Program-made: the position numbers and the translations under genes
In this document: piece after piece, positions 26,537 to 35,054 of the stretch
How positions within the stretch are numbered: the stretch's first letter is position 1
Layout of the letters: every line of letters starts with the position of its first letter
The notes under the pieces: generated by a model
Databases searched by the model: none
The model's input: the letters and a program-made list of their open reading frames with translations, nothing else
Told to the model about the DNA's origin: nothing
Assembly: GCF_946892675.1 (NCBI RefSeq)
Contig: NZ_CAMPOV010000001.1
Coordinates: 1,772,033 to 1,836,032 of the forward strand
Length of the DNA stretch: 64,000 nucleotides
DNA from: Arthrobacter sp. Marseille-P9274
Lineage (GTDB): Bacteria > Actinomycetota > Actinomycetes > Actinomycetales > Micrococcaceae
Direction of reading: 5' to 3'

Positions 26537-26739
26537 GGGCAGCCCGGGGTCTACGTTCGGCGGGACCCGCGGGCAGCCCGGGGTCTACGTTCGGCGGGAC
26601 CCGCGGGCAGCCCGGGGTCTACGCTCGGCGGGACCCGCGGGCAGCCCGGGGTCTACGCTCGGCGGGACCCGCGGGCAGCCCGGGGTCTACGCTCGGCGGG
26701 ACCGGCGCCAGCCCGGGGTCTACGGTCTGCGCGCACGGC
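26537..26739. repeat. 34-bp tandem repeat array (about six units) at the end of dprA
   Basis: Units begin at 26537, 26571, 26605, 26639, 26673 and 26707. The plus-strand unit starts GGGCAGCCCGGGGTCTACG and ends CGGCGGGACCCGC. Units 1 and 2 differ from 3 and 4 at one base (TTCGG or CTCGG), unit 5 ends ACCGGC, and unit 6 is diverged and overlaps the dprA stop. Each unit holds two small inverted repeats (CGGG-CTG-CCCG type and GCGGG-T-CCCGC), so the RNA would fold strongly. Read on the minus strand, every unit repeats the TAG that ends dprA. Confidence 0.95.
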
Positions 26740-27919
26740 GCCAGCCGAAGCCATCCTGCCGTGCCAGGCCGCGCGACTCAAGCCTGCCGAGTCCGGCCAG
26801 GACACTGCGTGCGGGCAGCCCTGCCACGGGGGCGAGCTTGTCGACGCTGACGCCCTGCCGGATCGGCAGGGCATCCAGCAGCAGCAGGTCTTCCACGCCA
26901 AGGCCGTCATGGTCGGCCAGCGCTTCCTGCTGAGGCGGCGCACCCGTGGCGTCGAAGGGGCCGGCCAGCTCGGCTACTTCCGCCGCATCCGTGACACACG
27001 TGGCGCTGCCGTCGCGCAACAGCCGGTGCGTGCCGGCCGAATTCGCGGAGTACACGGACCCCGGCACGGCGCCGACAGGACGGCCGAGGCCGGCCGCGTG
27101 ATGCGCGGTGTTCAAGGCGCCCGAGCGCCATCGCGCTTCCACCACAACGGTGGCACCGGCCAGGGCCGCGATCAGCCTGTTGCGCTGGAGAAACCTCCAT
27201 CTGGTCGGTGCCGAGCCCGGCGGTACCTCTGCGAGGATGATTCCGCGAGCAGCGATGGACCGCAGCAGGTCCTCGTTGCCCGCAGGGTAGTAGCGGTCCA
27301 GGCCGCACGCCATGACAGCCATGGTCGGCACACCATTGGAGTCATCTGCTGCCGCGAGCGCGGATCGGTGGGCCTGGGCATCGATGCCGTACGCTCCTCC
27401 GGAAATGACGCAGTAGCCGCGCTGGACCAGGCCGGCAGCCATGTCTCCGGTCACGGAATTGCCGTAGTTGGTGCTGTCCCGGGATCCGACCACGGCAACG
27501 TTGCGGTTCAAGGCCGGAACACCTTGGTCAACGCTTCCGCGCATCCACAGGCATACCGGCTCCCCCAGTTCCAGATCGCCCAGCGCCGGAGGCCAGAGGT
27601 CGTCGGATGGAATAACCAGCCGCCCGCCCAGCCGTTCCATGGTGGCAAGGTCCCGCTCCGGAGCCAGGTCCTTCACCCGAGGAGCCCATCGCTGGAGTGC
27701 ATCCACCAGCAATGATTGTTGGGGCCCGCCCGCCTGCCGGTCGAGCACCCGCCGCAGCTCGCCTTCCAGCTCCTGGCCTGGTCCGATCGCCCCGGTGGCA
27801 ACCCGGAGTGCGTCGACCGGACCGAGGGCCGCGATGAGGGCCAGGCCCACCCAGTCCGACGGTTCCATGAGTCGGGCCAGGGCCGCCCGGGCCCGTCGCT
27901 CCTCCAACGCTTCGGCCAT
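26720..27919 (-). CDS. dprA: DNA-processing protein DprA
   Basis: The 399-aa protein protects incoming single-stranded DNA and loads RecA during transformation. It has an N-terminal helical region, the DprA/Smf Rossmann fold (VAVVGSRDSTNYG, SGGAYGIDAQAHRSAL, LDRYYPAGNEDL, RFLQRNRLIAALA) and a C-terminal winged-helix segment (LDALPIRQGVSVDKLAPVAGL). The ATG overlaps the comM stop (TGATG), which fixes the start and implies coupling. The last codons and stop fall within the last unit of the 34-bp repeat. Competence itself is not shown by the window; DprA and ComM are kept in many non-competent actinobacteria. Confidence 0.94.
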   Translation of the reverse strand: MAEALEERRARAALARLMEPSDWVGLALIAALGPVDALRVATGAIGPGQELEGELRRVLDRQAGGPQQSLLVDALQRWAPRVKDLAPERDLATMERLGGRLVIPSDDLWPPALGDLELGEPVCLWMRGSVDQGVPALNRNVAVVGSRDSTNYGNSVTGDMAAGLVQRGYCVISGGAYGIDAQAHRSALAAADDSNGVPTMAVMACGLDRYYPAGNEDLLRSIAARGIILAEVPPGSAPTRWRFLQRNRLIAALAGATVVVEARWRSGALNTAHHAAGLGRPVGAVPGSVYSANSAGTHRLLRDGSATCVTDAAEVAELAGPFDATGAPPQQEALADHDGLGVEDLLLLDALPIRQGVSVDKLAPVAGLPARSVLAGLGRLESRGLARQDGFGWRRARRP

Positions 27920-29466
27920 CACGCGGCCATCCTTTCGTTCTGGCGGTAGGCCAAGGCCATGCCGACGCAGTCCCGGTCCGGGGCGGCTTGACCGGCCAAG
28001 TCGGCGATGGTCCAGGCCACCCGCAGGACTTTGTTGTAACCGCGGGCCGTGAGGACGTTGTTGTCCATGGCCCGGTCGAGGTCCACTGACGTCCGACGCG
28101 GCAGGCGCAGGGGACCTTTGAAGAGCTCGGCGGGCACCTCGGCGTTCAGAGCGTGGCCCCACCGACCCAGACGATCGCGCTGGGCCTGCCGCGCCCGGCC
28201 GACTCTGGCCGCCACCATCGCCGTACTCTCTTGGCCCTCTGCGGAAGTCATATCGCTCCGTCGCAGGCGCGTCAGTGACAGCTGAAGGTCGATCCTGTCA
28301 ATCAGCGGGCCGGAAAGCTTGCCGAAGTACCGGCGGCGCTGGGTAGGGGTACAGGTGCAGTCGATACCCTTCTCGTCCGACCGGCCGCAGGGACACGGGT
28401 TGGCGGCCAGCACCAGTTGGAAACGGGCCGGATATGTGGCGGTCCCCGCGGCACGGTGAAGCACCAGCTCTCCGCTCTCCAGTGGCTGCCGCAGCGCGTC
28501 AAGCACCGCGCGGTCGTATTCGGGCGCCTCGTCGAGGAAGAGCACGCCGCGGTGGGCGCGGGAAGCCGCCCCTGGACGGGGCATTCCGCAACCTCCGCCG
28601 ATAATGGACACGGCGGTCGCCGTGTGATGCGGATTCTCGAACGGCGGGCGGCGCAGCAGCGCGGTCAGCCTTGCGGCCGTGCTGCTCAGGGAATGCACCG
28701 CCGTCACTTCCATCGCATGATGGTCCGGCAGGTCCGGCAGAAGCCCTGGCAGCCGTTCGGCCAGCATCGTCTTTCCGGCGCCCGGCGGACCGACCAGCAT
28801 GATGTGGTGCCCTCCGGCGGCGGCCACCTCGAGCGCGGTCCTGGCCTCATGCTGGCCGGCGATATCTGCCATGTCGGGAGCCCGTCCCGCGGCCGCGGCC
28901 GGCGCATCGGGACCCACGCCCTCCTCCGGTTCCTCCGGCGGCAGGACTATCCGGGCCGGATCGGCGCCGAAGGCCAGCAGCAGTTCGGCCACCGTGGAGA
29001 AGCTGCGGACGCAGGCACCCGGCACAAGGTCCGCCTCGGCACGGTTCCTGTCGGCCACGACCACGTCGGGGCGTCCCGCCTCGACGGCGGCCATAACCGC
29101 CGGGAGGATGCCGCGAACCGGCCGCAGCCTGCCGTCCAGCCCCAGCTCCGCGAGGAAAACGGTGCTGCCGCTGGGACCGACGTCCCCTGCGGCCTGGAGG
29201 GCGGCCATCAGCATCGCCAGGTCGAACCCCGAGCCCTTCTTCGGCAGCGATGCCGGAATCAGGTTGATAGTGAGCTTGCGGCGGCTCAGCGGTATACCGG
29301 CGTTCTTGGCGGCCGAGCGGATCCGGTCCTTGGCCTCAGTAAGGGACGCATCGGGAAGCCCAAGCAGCACAAAGGCCGGCAGCGTCTGGCCGATATCCGC
29401 CTCCACCTCGACAATGTGGCCGGCCAGCCCGACGAGCGCGACCGAGAAAGACCTGCCCAGCCCCAT
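27919..29466 (-). CDS. comM: YifB/ComM family AAA+ ATPase
   Basis: The 515-aa protein is a hexameric helicase-like ATPase, shown in Vibrio to drive branch migration in natural transformation. It has an N-terminal ChlI-like domain (residues 20-140), Walker A GPPGAGKT (about 230-237), Walker B GVLFLDEAPEYDR, the sensor segment RFQLVLAANPCPCG, four-cysteine loop CPCGRSDEKGIDCTC and a C-terminal Mg-chelatase domain. It overlaps yraN upstream (TGATG) and dprA downstream, so the three are co-translated. Confidence 0.94.
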   Translation of the reverse strand: MGLGRSFSVALVGLAGHIVEVEADIGQTLPAFVLLGLPDASLTEAKDRIRSAAKNAGIPLSRRKLTINLIPASLPKKGSGFDLAMLMAALQAAGDVGPSGSTVFLAELGLDGRLRPVRGILPAVMAAVEAGRPDVVVADRNRAEADLVPGACVRSFSTVAELLLAFGADPARIVLPPEEPEEGVGPDAPAAAAGRAPDMADIAGQHEARTALEVAAAGGHHIMLVGPPGAGKTMLAERLPGLLPDLPDHHAMEVTAVHSLSSTAARLTALLRRPPFENPHHTATAVSIIGGGCGMPRPGAASRAHRGVLFLDEAPEYDRAVLDALRQPLESGELVLHRAAGTATYPARFQLVLAANPCPCGRSDEKGIDCTCTPTQRRRYFGKLSGPLIDRIDLQLSLTRLRRSDMTSAEGQESTAMVAARVGRARQAQRDRLGRWGHALNAEVPAELFKGPLRLPRRTSVDLDRAMDNNVLTARGYNKVLRVAWTIADLAGQAAPDRDCVGMALAYRQNERMAA

Positions 29467-29822
29467 CAGCCGACAGCCTTGAGGTGCTCAATGACCGGCG
29501 GATTGTCGCCGTCATCCAGGACGGCAACCGCGTCAATGCGGTAGCCGTTGGAGGACATTCCGTGGGCCCGCAGCCACTGCCTCGCGAGGATCTGCAGCCG
29601 CTCGACTTTGGCCGGGGTGATGGCTTCCAGCGGATGGCCGTAGTCCACCGACCTTCGCGTCTTGACCTCGGAGACGACGACTGTGGCCCCTTCCAGGGCT
29701 ACGATGTCGATTTCCCCGGCGGGTCCACGCCAGTTGCGGTCCACCACCCGCTGTCCCGCTTGTTCCAGGTAGGCCGCGGCCAGCGTTTCGCCGGACCTGC
29801 CGAGTTTGTCTTTAGCTCTCAT
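29466..29822 (-). CDS. UPF0102 (YraN) nuclease-fold protein
   Basis: The 118-aa protein has the restriction-endonuclease-like core of the YraN family: QRVVDRNWRGPAGEIDIVAL (Asp and Glu of the active site) and VVSEVKTRRSVDYGHP (EVK). Its substrate is unknown. It is placed before comM and dprA, as in most actinobacteria. GGAG lies just before the ATG. Confidence 0.92.
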   Translation of the reverse strand: MRAKDKLGRSGETLAAAYLEQAGQRVVDRNWRGPAGEIDIVALEGATVVVSEVKTRRSVDYGHPLEAITPAKVERLQILARQWLRAHGMSSNGYRIDAVAVLDDGDNPPVIEHLKAVG

Positions 29823-29880
29823 AGGCTCCAGCGTGCGCCGCTTATCGGCGCTCCGCGGGAACCCATTCGCCTATGTGGAA

Positions 29881-29901
29881 AGCCCGTCAGCAAGGCGGGC
29901 T
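29881..29901 (-). terminator. Hairpin between DUF2469 and yraN
   Basis: AGCCCGTC pairs with GGCGGGCT (one G-T pair) around AGCAA in a 96-bp gap. It may attenuate read-through into yraN-comM-dprA; evidence is structural only. Confidence 0.45.
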
Positions 29902-29918
29902 GTGGAGGAGGACTGGCC

Positions 29919-30245
29919 TCAGTTGCCCAAGTTGCCGTCCTTCGGCAGGGTCAGGTCGTCCGACTTGGTCAGTTCTTCGATGTTGACGTCCTTAAAGGTC
30001 AAGACGCGGACCTTCTTGACGAACCGGGCCGTCCGGTAGATGTCCCAAACCCAGGCATCCTGCATCGTTAGGTCAAAGTAGACCTCGCCGTCGGCAGAAC
30101 GAGCTTGGAGATCGACGTGGTTGGCCAAATAGAACCGCCGCTCCGTCTCCACAACGTAGCTGAAGAGCCCCGCGACGTCGCGGTATTCCCGGTAGAGCTG
30201 CAGCTCCATGTCCGTTTCATAATTCTCAAGGTCTTCAGCGCTCAT
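29919..30245 (-). CDS. DUF2469 family protein
   Basis: The 108-aa protein starts MSAEDLENYETDMELQLYRE and contains VVETERRFYLANHVDL, VYFDLTMQDAWVWDIYR and RFVKKVRVLTFKDVNIEEL. This is the DUF2469 family (M. tuberculosis Rv2901c), highly conserved in actinobacteria next to rnhB and lepB. The function is unknown. There are no membrane segments or signal. Confidence 0.93.
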   Translation of the reverse strand: MSAEDLENYETDMELQLYREYRDVAGLFSYVVETERRFYLANHVDLQARSADGEVYFDLTMQDAWVWDIYRTARFVKKVRVLTFKDVNIEELTKSDDLTLPKDGNLGN

Positions 30246-30308
30246 GAATCCATCTTCTCGCAGATCGGTAGGGGATGCCGCCGGCGGCGCGGGATACCGC
30301 TGGCGGTG

Positions 30309-31268
30309 CTAAGCCAGGCTGGGGGCGGGCGCCGCCTGCTCCGGGACCGTGCCGGGATACTCCGCTTCAGCCTCCGGGTCGGCGGCGGGAGAGGCTGCCG
30401 CAGACTCCGGGCCCGTGCCGGGATACACCGCTTCAGCCTCCGGGTCGGCGCCGGGAGCCACCCGCTCGGAGTGCTCGCCGCCCTGCGCCCCGGGAGCCAG
30501 TGCGGCCTCGACATTCCGCACAGCTGGAGCGACGGGTGCCTCCCCTGCCGCCCCCAGACCGGCGGCCTCGACATCCGGCTCGCCGGCGACGTCCAGCAGC
30601 TCCGCCGGAATCAGGCGCCAGCTGCGTCTGTGGACGGCCGACGCACCGTGCGCGGTCAACGCCGTCCGATGGGCGGCCGTCGCATATCCCTTGTTGATTT
30701 CCCAGCCGTACTCGGGATGAGTCCGGGCCAGCTCGGCCATGAGGTTGTCGCGCTCCACCTTGGCCAGCACGCTGGCCGCCGCGACGCTGAGGCAGTTCAG
30801 GTCCGCCTTGATTTTCGTCTGTACCGGTGCGTCGCATCCGGTCCCGGTGCCCGCATCGAAGAGGGTGGGTTGCTCGACCGGCGAGAGCCAGTTGAAGTTT
30901 CCGTCGAGGATCACGACGTCGGGGCGGGACGTTTCCAGCACCGCCTGCCACGCGCGGGTGCCGGCGAGCCTGAGCGCCGCCGTCAGGCCCATGGAGTCGA
31001 TCTCGTCCGGGGAGGCGTGGCCGACTCCGTAGGCGACCGCCCAGGTGCGGATCCGGGGGACCAGCAGCTCGCGGTCCCTGGGGTTGAGCAGCTTGCTGTC
31101 CCGAACGCCTTTCAGCGGTTTGACGGCGCCGGCATCAATGAGCACCATTCCGACGGTGACGGGCCCGGCCAGCGCGCCCCGGCCGACCTCGTCGGCGCCG
31201 GCAACCATGCGGAACCCCTGTGACGTCAGGGAGCGTTCGAACCGCAGATGCGGGTTCTTGGGTGTCAC
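30309..31268 (-). CDS. rnhB: Ribonuclease HII with repetitive C-terminal tail
   Basis: The 319-aa enzyme nicks RNA in RNA-DNA hybrids, including single ribonucleotides. Catalytic residues are Asp26 and Glu27 (GADEVGRG), Asp122 (VILDGN) and Asp156 (KADLNCLSVAAASVLAK). The family core ends near residue 225. A further 94 residues are Ala/Glu/Pro-rich and include two near-repeats (ADPEAEAVYPGTGPE and ADPEAEAEYPGTVPE). The tail looks disordered. The GTG start overlaps the lepB stop (GTGA), so the gene is coupled to the signal peptidase upstream. Confidence 0.94.
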   Translation of the reverse strand: MTPKNPHLRFERSLTSQGFRMVAGADEVGRGALAGPVTVGMVLIDAGAVKPLKGVRDSKLLNPRDRELLVPRIRTWAVAYGVGHASPDEIDSMGLTAALRLAGTRAWQAVLETSRPDVVILDGNFNWLSPVEQPTLFDAGTGTGCDAPVQTKIKADLNCLSVAAASVLAKVERDNLMAELARTHPEYGWEINKGYATAAHRTALTAHGASAVHRRSWRLIPAELLDVAGEPDVEAAGLGAAGEAPVAPAVRNVEAALAPGAQGGEHSERVAPGADPEAEAVYPGTGPESAAASPAADPEAEAEYPGTVPEQAAPAPSLA

Positions 31269-32017
31269 TCTGCGCCCTCCTGCTCCGATCGTCCGGAAGG
31301 CGTGTTGGCCGGTGCTGAACCGCCGCCCTCGGCAGGCGGTACGGTATCGAACACCTCCGGATAGTTGCCGATCACGCCCATCCGGTCCAGTGGCCAGGCG
31401 ATGACGGCGGCTTTGCCTTCCACCGCGTCGAGGTCGATGAAGCCTCCGGAGGCTTCATCGCGGTGTTCCCGGGAGTCGGCCGAATGGTTCCGGTTGTCCC
31501 CCATGACCCAGATTTTACCGTCGGGAACCACGACGTCGAATGGCTGGCTTTCGTTCGTAGACTCGGGGTGCAGGTAGGGCTCCTCCAATGCCGCCCCGTT
31601 CACCGTGATCCGGCCGTCCGCGTCGCAGCAGACCACCCGGTCTCCGCCGATGCCGATCACGCGCTTGACGAGGTGCTGCTCGGAGCTGTCCGGCAACAGC
31701 CCGACAAAGGTGAGCGCCTGCTGGAACCAGTTCCCGCCGTCGTTGCTGGCACCGTTGGCCGGCAGCCACCCCAGGTCGTCGCGGAAGACCACTACGTCGC
31801 CCCGCTCGAGGCCGATGGGCTGGGGCACCAGAAGGTTGACGAAGATGCGGTCATTGACCTCGAGGGTGTTTTCCATCGAGGTGGACGGGATATAGAAGGC
31901 CCGGAAGAGGAAAGTCTTGATCAGGAAGGACAGCAACAGTGCGACGACGACAATGATCCCGATTTCCTTCAGCCAGGCCAAAGCCGGGTTCCTGCGCTTT
32001 TCTGCCGCCTGCTCCAT
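31265..32017 (-). CDS. lepB: Type I signal peptidase, second in tandem
   Basis: The 250-aa membrane protease cleaves signal peptides on the outer face of the membrane. It has one membrane segment (IGIIVVVALLLSFLIKTFLF, residues 19-38), the catalytic Ser47 in PSTSM, the general base Lys118 in LVKRVIGIGGD, and the box GDNRNHSADSR. An inserted loop (about 85-110) and an acidic C-terminal tail distinguish it from the paralogue directly upstream (2 bp away). It overlaps rnhB. Confidence 0.93.
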   Translation of the reverse strand: MEQAAEKRRNPALAWLKEIGIIVVVALLLSFLIKTFLFRAFYIPSTSMENTLEVNDRIFVNLLVPQPIGLERGDVVVFRDDLGWLPANGASNDGGNWFQQALTFVGLLPDSSEQHLVKRVIGIGGDRVVCCDADGRITVNGAALEEPYLHPESTNESQPFDVVVPDGKIWVMGDNRNHSADSREHRDEASGGFIDLDAVEGKAAVIAWPLDRMGVIGNYPEVFDTVPPAEGGGSAPANTPSGRSEQEGAE

Positions 32018-32019
32018 GT

Positions 32020-32727
32020 CTATTTTCCTTCATCCGACCCTGTTCCCAGGGCGATTCGTTCCAGCTCGCCGGACCTGTCCAGCGGCCAGATAATGTGTGT
32101 CGGCCTCCCGATCACCCGGTCCGTCGGAACCATGCCGCCGCCGGGTGCTCCGAGAAGGCCCCGGGAATCGGCAGACACCGACCGGTGGTCCCCCATCAAC
32201 CACAACCTATCCTGTGGCACGCGGACGGAGAACTCCAGGTCGCTCGGCGCGTCTCCCGGCTGGATATAGGGCTCGGCCAAGGCCTCGCCGTTGACCTCCA
32301 GCAGGCCCTCGGCAGTGCAGCATTCCACGGAGTCGCCGGGCAGCCCGATGACCCGCTTCACGTAGGTTGTGCCGTTTCCCGCGAACCCGAACCACTGCCC
32401 CACCTGCAGCAAAGCATCGACGTAGGCCGGATTCCCGCTGCGGAGCGGGGCAAACGAGCCGCGGCCGTCGAAAACAACCAGGTCCCCCCTGCGGATCGGG
32501 CCGTAGTGGTAGTCGGTCCGCGAAACCAGGACGCGGTCGCCCTCTGTCAGTGCGGGTTCCATCGACGCCGACGGAATGTAGTAGACGTCAACAAAGGTTG
32601 CCCGGACCACCGCGCTCAGCACGATGGCGGCAACCAGGGCCGTGAAGACAAAACGCCAGCCCGGAAACCCGGGCCGGCGTTCTGAGCGCTCCCCGGCGTT
32701 TAGGCGGGGAGCTGCATGGTCTTGCAC
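32020..32727 (-). CDS. lepB: Type I signal peptidase, first in tandem
   Basis: The protein has about 235 residues with a membrane segment FVFTALVAAIVLSAVVRATF, catalytic Ser in IPSASMEP, Lys in TYVKRVIGLPGD and the box GDHRSVSADSR, where GDN is replaced by GDH. The GTG at 32727 is a choice: an ATG at 32799 would place 18 codons inside rplS and read like out-of-frame sequence. No strong ribosome site precedes either, so coupling to rplS (19 bp upstream) is likely. Two different signal peptidases in series suggest divided substrate sets. Confidence 0.85.
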   Translation of the reverse strand: MQDHAAPRLNAGERSERRPGFPGWRFVFTALVAAIVLSAVVRATFVDVYYIPSASMEPALTEGDRVLVSRTDYHYGPIRRGDLVVFDGRGSFAPLRSGNPAYVDALLQVGQWFGFAGNGTTYVKRVIGLPGDSVECCTAEGLLEVNGEALAEPYIQPGDAPSDLEFSVRVPQDRLWLMGDHRSVSADSRGLLGAPGGGMVPTDRVIGRPTHIIWPLDRSGELERIALGTGSDEGK

Positions 32728-32746
32728 CGTGAAGTCGAGGAAGGTG

Positions 32747-33106
32747 CTACTTGGCGGAGCCGAAGTCGCGCTTTTCCTTGATCTTGGCGGCCTTGCCATG
32801 GCGGTCGCGCATGTAGTACAGCTTGGCGCGGCGGACGTCGCCCTTGGTCAAAACTTCGATCCGGTCGATGATCGGAGAGTGGACCGGGAACGTACGCTCG
32901 ACGCCGACGCCGAAGGAAACCTTGCGGACGGTGAAGGTCTCGCGAACGCCGTCGCCCTGGCGGCCCATGACAAAGCCCTGGAATACCTGGATACGAGCGT
33001 TCTTGCCTTCAACGATGTTCACGTGGACCTTGACGGTGTCACCGGCGCGGAACTCGGGAATGTCGCTGCGCAGCGAGGCTGCGTCGACGGAGTCGAGGAT
33101 GTGCAT
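32747..33106 (-). CDS. rplS: Ribosomal protein L19
   Basis: The 119-aa large-subunit protein lies at the 30S-50S interface. It starts [25 protein letters not shown], and continues with [25 protein letters not shown] and [21 protein letters not shown]. The ATG at 33106 has AGGAGTG upstream. A 223-bp gap with a candidate promoter separates it from trmD, so rplS and the signal peptidases can be transcribed independently. Confidence 0.97.
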   Translation of the reverse strand: MHILDSVDAASLRSDIPEFRAGDTVKVHVNIVEGKNARIQVFQGFVMGRQGDGVRETFTVRKVSFGVGVERTFPVHSPIIDRIEVLTKGDVRRAKLYYMRDRHGKAAKIKEKRDFGSAK

Positions 33107-33256
33107 GCTTGTCACTCCTGGTGAACGCCACAGGTCATTCACGTTGGTCACGGCGCGGAAGCCGGCAACCGCCGCTTCTTCCAGCACCGAAAATCAGTGG
33201 ACCGGCGGGTCCGGGATTTGGCCGCCGGCGTGTCTGGCTGTTGGCACGTACGCCCC

Positions 33257-33304
33257 CTGTGGCAGGCGCAAGCCCAGCAAACACAATGACCTATTCTGCC
33301 ACAG
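33257..33304 (-). promoter_or_regulatory. Inverted repeat and possible promoter upstream of rplS
   Basis: CTGTGGCAG (33257-33265) and CTGCCACAG (33296-33304) are perfect complements 30 bp apart. On the minus strand a CAGAAT hexamer lies at one arm, with TTGGCG about 18 bp upstream of it. This could be the rplS promoter with a leader structure; evidence is weak. Confidence 0.35.
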
Positions 33305-33329
33305 AGCAGTCCTGCGCCGCCAATCCGGA

Positions 33330-34160
33330 CTACCGTTCCTGCGAGTCCTGCAGCTCCTGCCGACCGGCGGCTTCGGCCAGGACGGACTGGTCCGACGCAG
33401 TCAGCTGCTCCGGCGCCAGGGCGCCGGCCAGGTCCGGCCGGCGGAGGGCCGTGCGGCGTAGCTGTTGATCGCGGCGGAAGCGCGCAATTTTGGCGTGGTT
33501 GCCGCTGAGCAGAACCTCGGGCACGGCCCGGCCGCGCCAGACCGAGGGCTTGGTGTAGACAGGGTACTCGAGCAGCCCGTCGGCGTGGGACTCTTCGACC
33601 AGGGACTCGGGATTCCCCACGACACCCGGAATCAGCCGGCCGATCGCCTCGACCATTGCCAGGACAGCCACTTCGCCGCCGTTGAGCACGTAGTCGCCCA
33701 GGCTCATGGGCCTGACCCGGAAGGAGCCCGCGGCCCACTCGAGGACACGCTCATCGATTCCCTCGTAGCGGCCGCAGGCGAACACAAGGTGCTGCTCGGC
33801 CGCCAGCTCGTGGGCGATCGACTGCGTGAAGACCTCGCCGGCGGGCGAGGGAACGATCAGCACGGGGCGGCGGTCGTCCGCCGCGCTGTCCGGGCCAGGT
33901 TCGGCACCGTCGGCGGGGGCCCCTGCCCCCGCCGATTCCAGCACCGCTTCGAGCGCCAGCGCCCACGGCTCGGGCTTCATCACCATGCCGGCCCCGCCGC
34001 CGTACGGGGTGTCGTCCACCGTCCGGTGCCGGTCCGTCGTGAAGTCGCGCAGGTTGCGAACGTTGAGTTCCAGCAGCCCGTCCTGCCGCGCCTTGCCGAT
34101 GAGGGAGAGCTCCAGCGCGTCCAGATACTCGGGAAAAATGCTGACGACGTCGATGCGCAC
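33330..34160 (-). CDS. trmD: tRNA (guanine-37-N1) methyltransferase
   Basis: The 276-aa SPOUT enzyme prevents frameshifting by methylating G37. It has [14 protein letters not shown] at the start, [13 protein letters not shown], the knot motifs [11 protein letters not shown] and [15 protein letters not shown], and [19 protein letters not shown] Pro/Ala/Asp-rich insert (about residues 80-95) is longer than in E. coli. The GTG start directly follows the rimM stop with no gap, so translation is coupled. Confidence 0.96.
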   Translation of the reverse strand: MRIDVVSIFPEYLDALELSLIGKARQDGLLELNVRNLRDFTTDRHRTVDDTPYGGGAGMVMKPEPWALALEAVLESAGAGAPADGAEPGPDSAADDRRPVLIVPSPAGEVFTQSIAHELAAEQHLVFACGRYEGIDERVLEWAAGSFRVRPMSLGDYVLNGGEVAVLAMVEAIGRLIPGVVGNPESLVEESHADGLLEYPVYTKPSVWRGRAVPEVLLSGNHAKIARFRRDQQLRRTALRRPDLAGALAPEQLTASDQSVLAEAAGRQELQDSQER

Positions 34161-34706
34161 CTAGCGCTCCCCCTCGCCGTCGTCCGGTTCGGTCCGGTGT
34201 TCCGGGCTGTTGACTTCGAAAAGTCCGGGCGGCGGAGTCAGGCGGACGAAGCCTTGGTCGACGTCGACTTCCGGCACGATCTGTTCTACGAACGGCACCA
34301 GGATCTCTTCGCCGTTGGCTGCCTCAATGACCAGCTGGTCCTGTGCGGGCAAGGTGTTCAGGCCGGTCACACGGCCGACCTCTTCGTCGCCGACGAGTGC
34401 CTTCAGCCCCACCAGCTCGTGTTCGTACCACGCGTCCTCGTCCTCATGGTCATCGCTGTCCACGAAGAGCTTCACGCCGCGCAGTTCCTCGGCGCCGTTG
34501 CGGTCGCCCACTTCGTCGAAACCGAGCAGCAGGATCTCCTTGTTCCACCGCGCCGACCGGACGGTCAGAGGACCGAGCCGTTCCGGCTCCACCACAAGCC
34601 GGGCACCGGGAGTGAACCGTTCCTCGGGCGCATCGGTGAGGACCTGGACGGTGACTTCTCCTCTGATCCCGTGCGGTTTGCCGATCCTGGCAACCTGGAC
34701 GTGCAT
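34161..34706 (-). CDS. rimM: 16S rRNA processing protein RimM
   Basis: The 181-aa protein assists 30S head maturation. It has the N-terminal RimM barrel (HVQVARIGKPHGIRGEVTVQ) and the PRC-barrel domain (ELVGLKALVGDEEVGRVTGL ... ILVPFVEQIVPEVDVDQGFV). AGGAGA precedes the ATG. It is followed directly by trmD. Confidence 0.95.
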   Translation of the reverse strand: MHVQVARIGKPHGIRGEVTVQVLTDAPEERFTPGARLVVEPERLGPLTVRSARWNKEILLLGFDEVGDRNGAEELRGVKLFVDSDDHEDEDAWYEHELVGLKALVGDEEVGRVTGLNTLPAQDQLVIEAANGEEILVPFVEQIVPEVDVDQGFVRLTPPPGLFEVNSPEHRTEPDDGEGER

Positions 34707-34750
34707 GGACTCTCCTGTCGGATAGGTACTGAACGGTCTGGTGAAATGCG

Positions 34751-34786
34751 TCCGGCCCCGCCACCATATCTGGTGCCGGGGCCGGA
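34751..34786 (-). terminator. Hairpin between khpA and rimM
   Basis: TCCGGCCCCG (34751-34760) pairs with CGGGGCCGGA (34777-34786), extended inside by CCACC/GGTG pairs around TATC. It lies in the 105-bp gap downstream of rpsP-khpA and may end or attenuate that transcript. Confidence 0.55.
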
Positions 34787-34811
34787 TGGCTCGACTGGTG
34801 TCGCCGGTGGA

Positions 34812-35054
34812 TCAGCGGCGGCGGTCCGTGTCCACCACGTCCACGCGGACCGGTTCACCGTCTGCCAGGGCAGAGATGACGGTCCGCAGTGCGCGGGCGG
34901 TGCGGCCCTGCCTGCCGATCACGCGGCCCAAATCATCCTGGTTGACCCGCACCTCGATGATTTCCGAGCGGCGGTTGCTTTTGACCGTGACCTTGACGTC
35001 CTCGGGACTGTCAACGATGCCACGGACCAGGTGTTCGAGCGCTTCGGCCAGCAT
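34812..35054 (-). CDS. khpA: KH-domain RNA-binding protein KhpA
   Basis: The 80-aa single KH domain has the GxxG loop in VIGRQGRTARALR and the family start [20 protein letters not shown]. KhpA binds RNA, with KhpB in Gram-positive bacteria, and affects cell-envelope genes. Its ATG overlaps the rpsP stop (TAATG), the universal rpsP-khpA arrangement. Confidence 0.95.
   Translation of the reverse strand: MLAEALEHLVRGIVDSPEDVKVTVKSNRRSEIIEVRVNQDDLGRVIGRQGRTARALRTVISALADGEPVRVDVVDTDRRR

Noticed and set aside
26537-26739. CRISPR array
   Set aside because: Units are directly adjacent with no unique spacers, and no cas genes are present.
26171-27715. Long plus-strand open frame with repeated GSTLGGTRGQPGVYARR-like peptides across the 34-bp array and dprA
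   Set aside because: It is antisense to dprA and xerC, which have clear family motifs, and the repeated peptides arise from the DNA repeat. GC-rich antisense frames are common here.
32728-32799. N-terminal extension of the first signal peptidase from ATG 32799
   Set aside because: It would overlap rplS codons in another frame and has an Arg/Ser-rich sequence typical of frame shadows.
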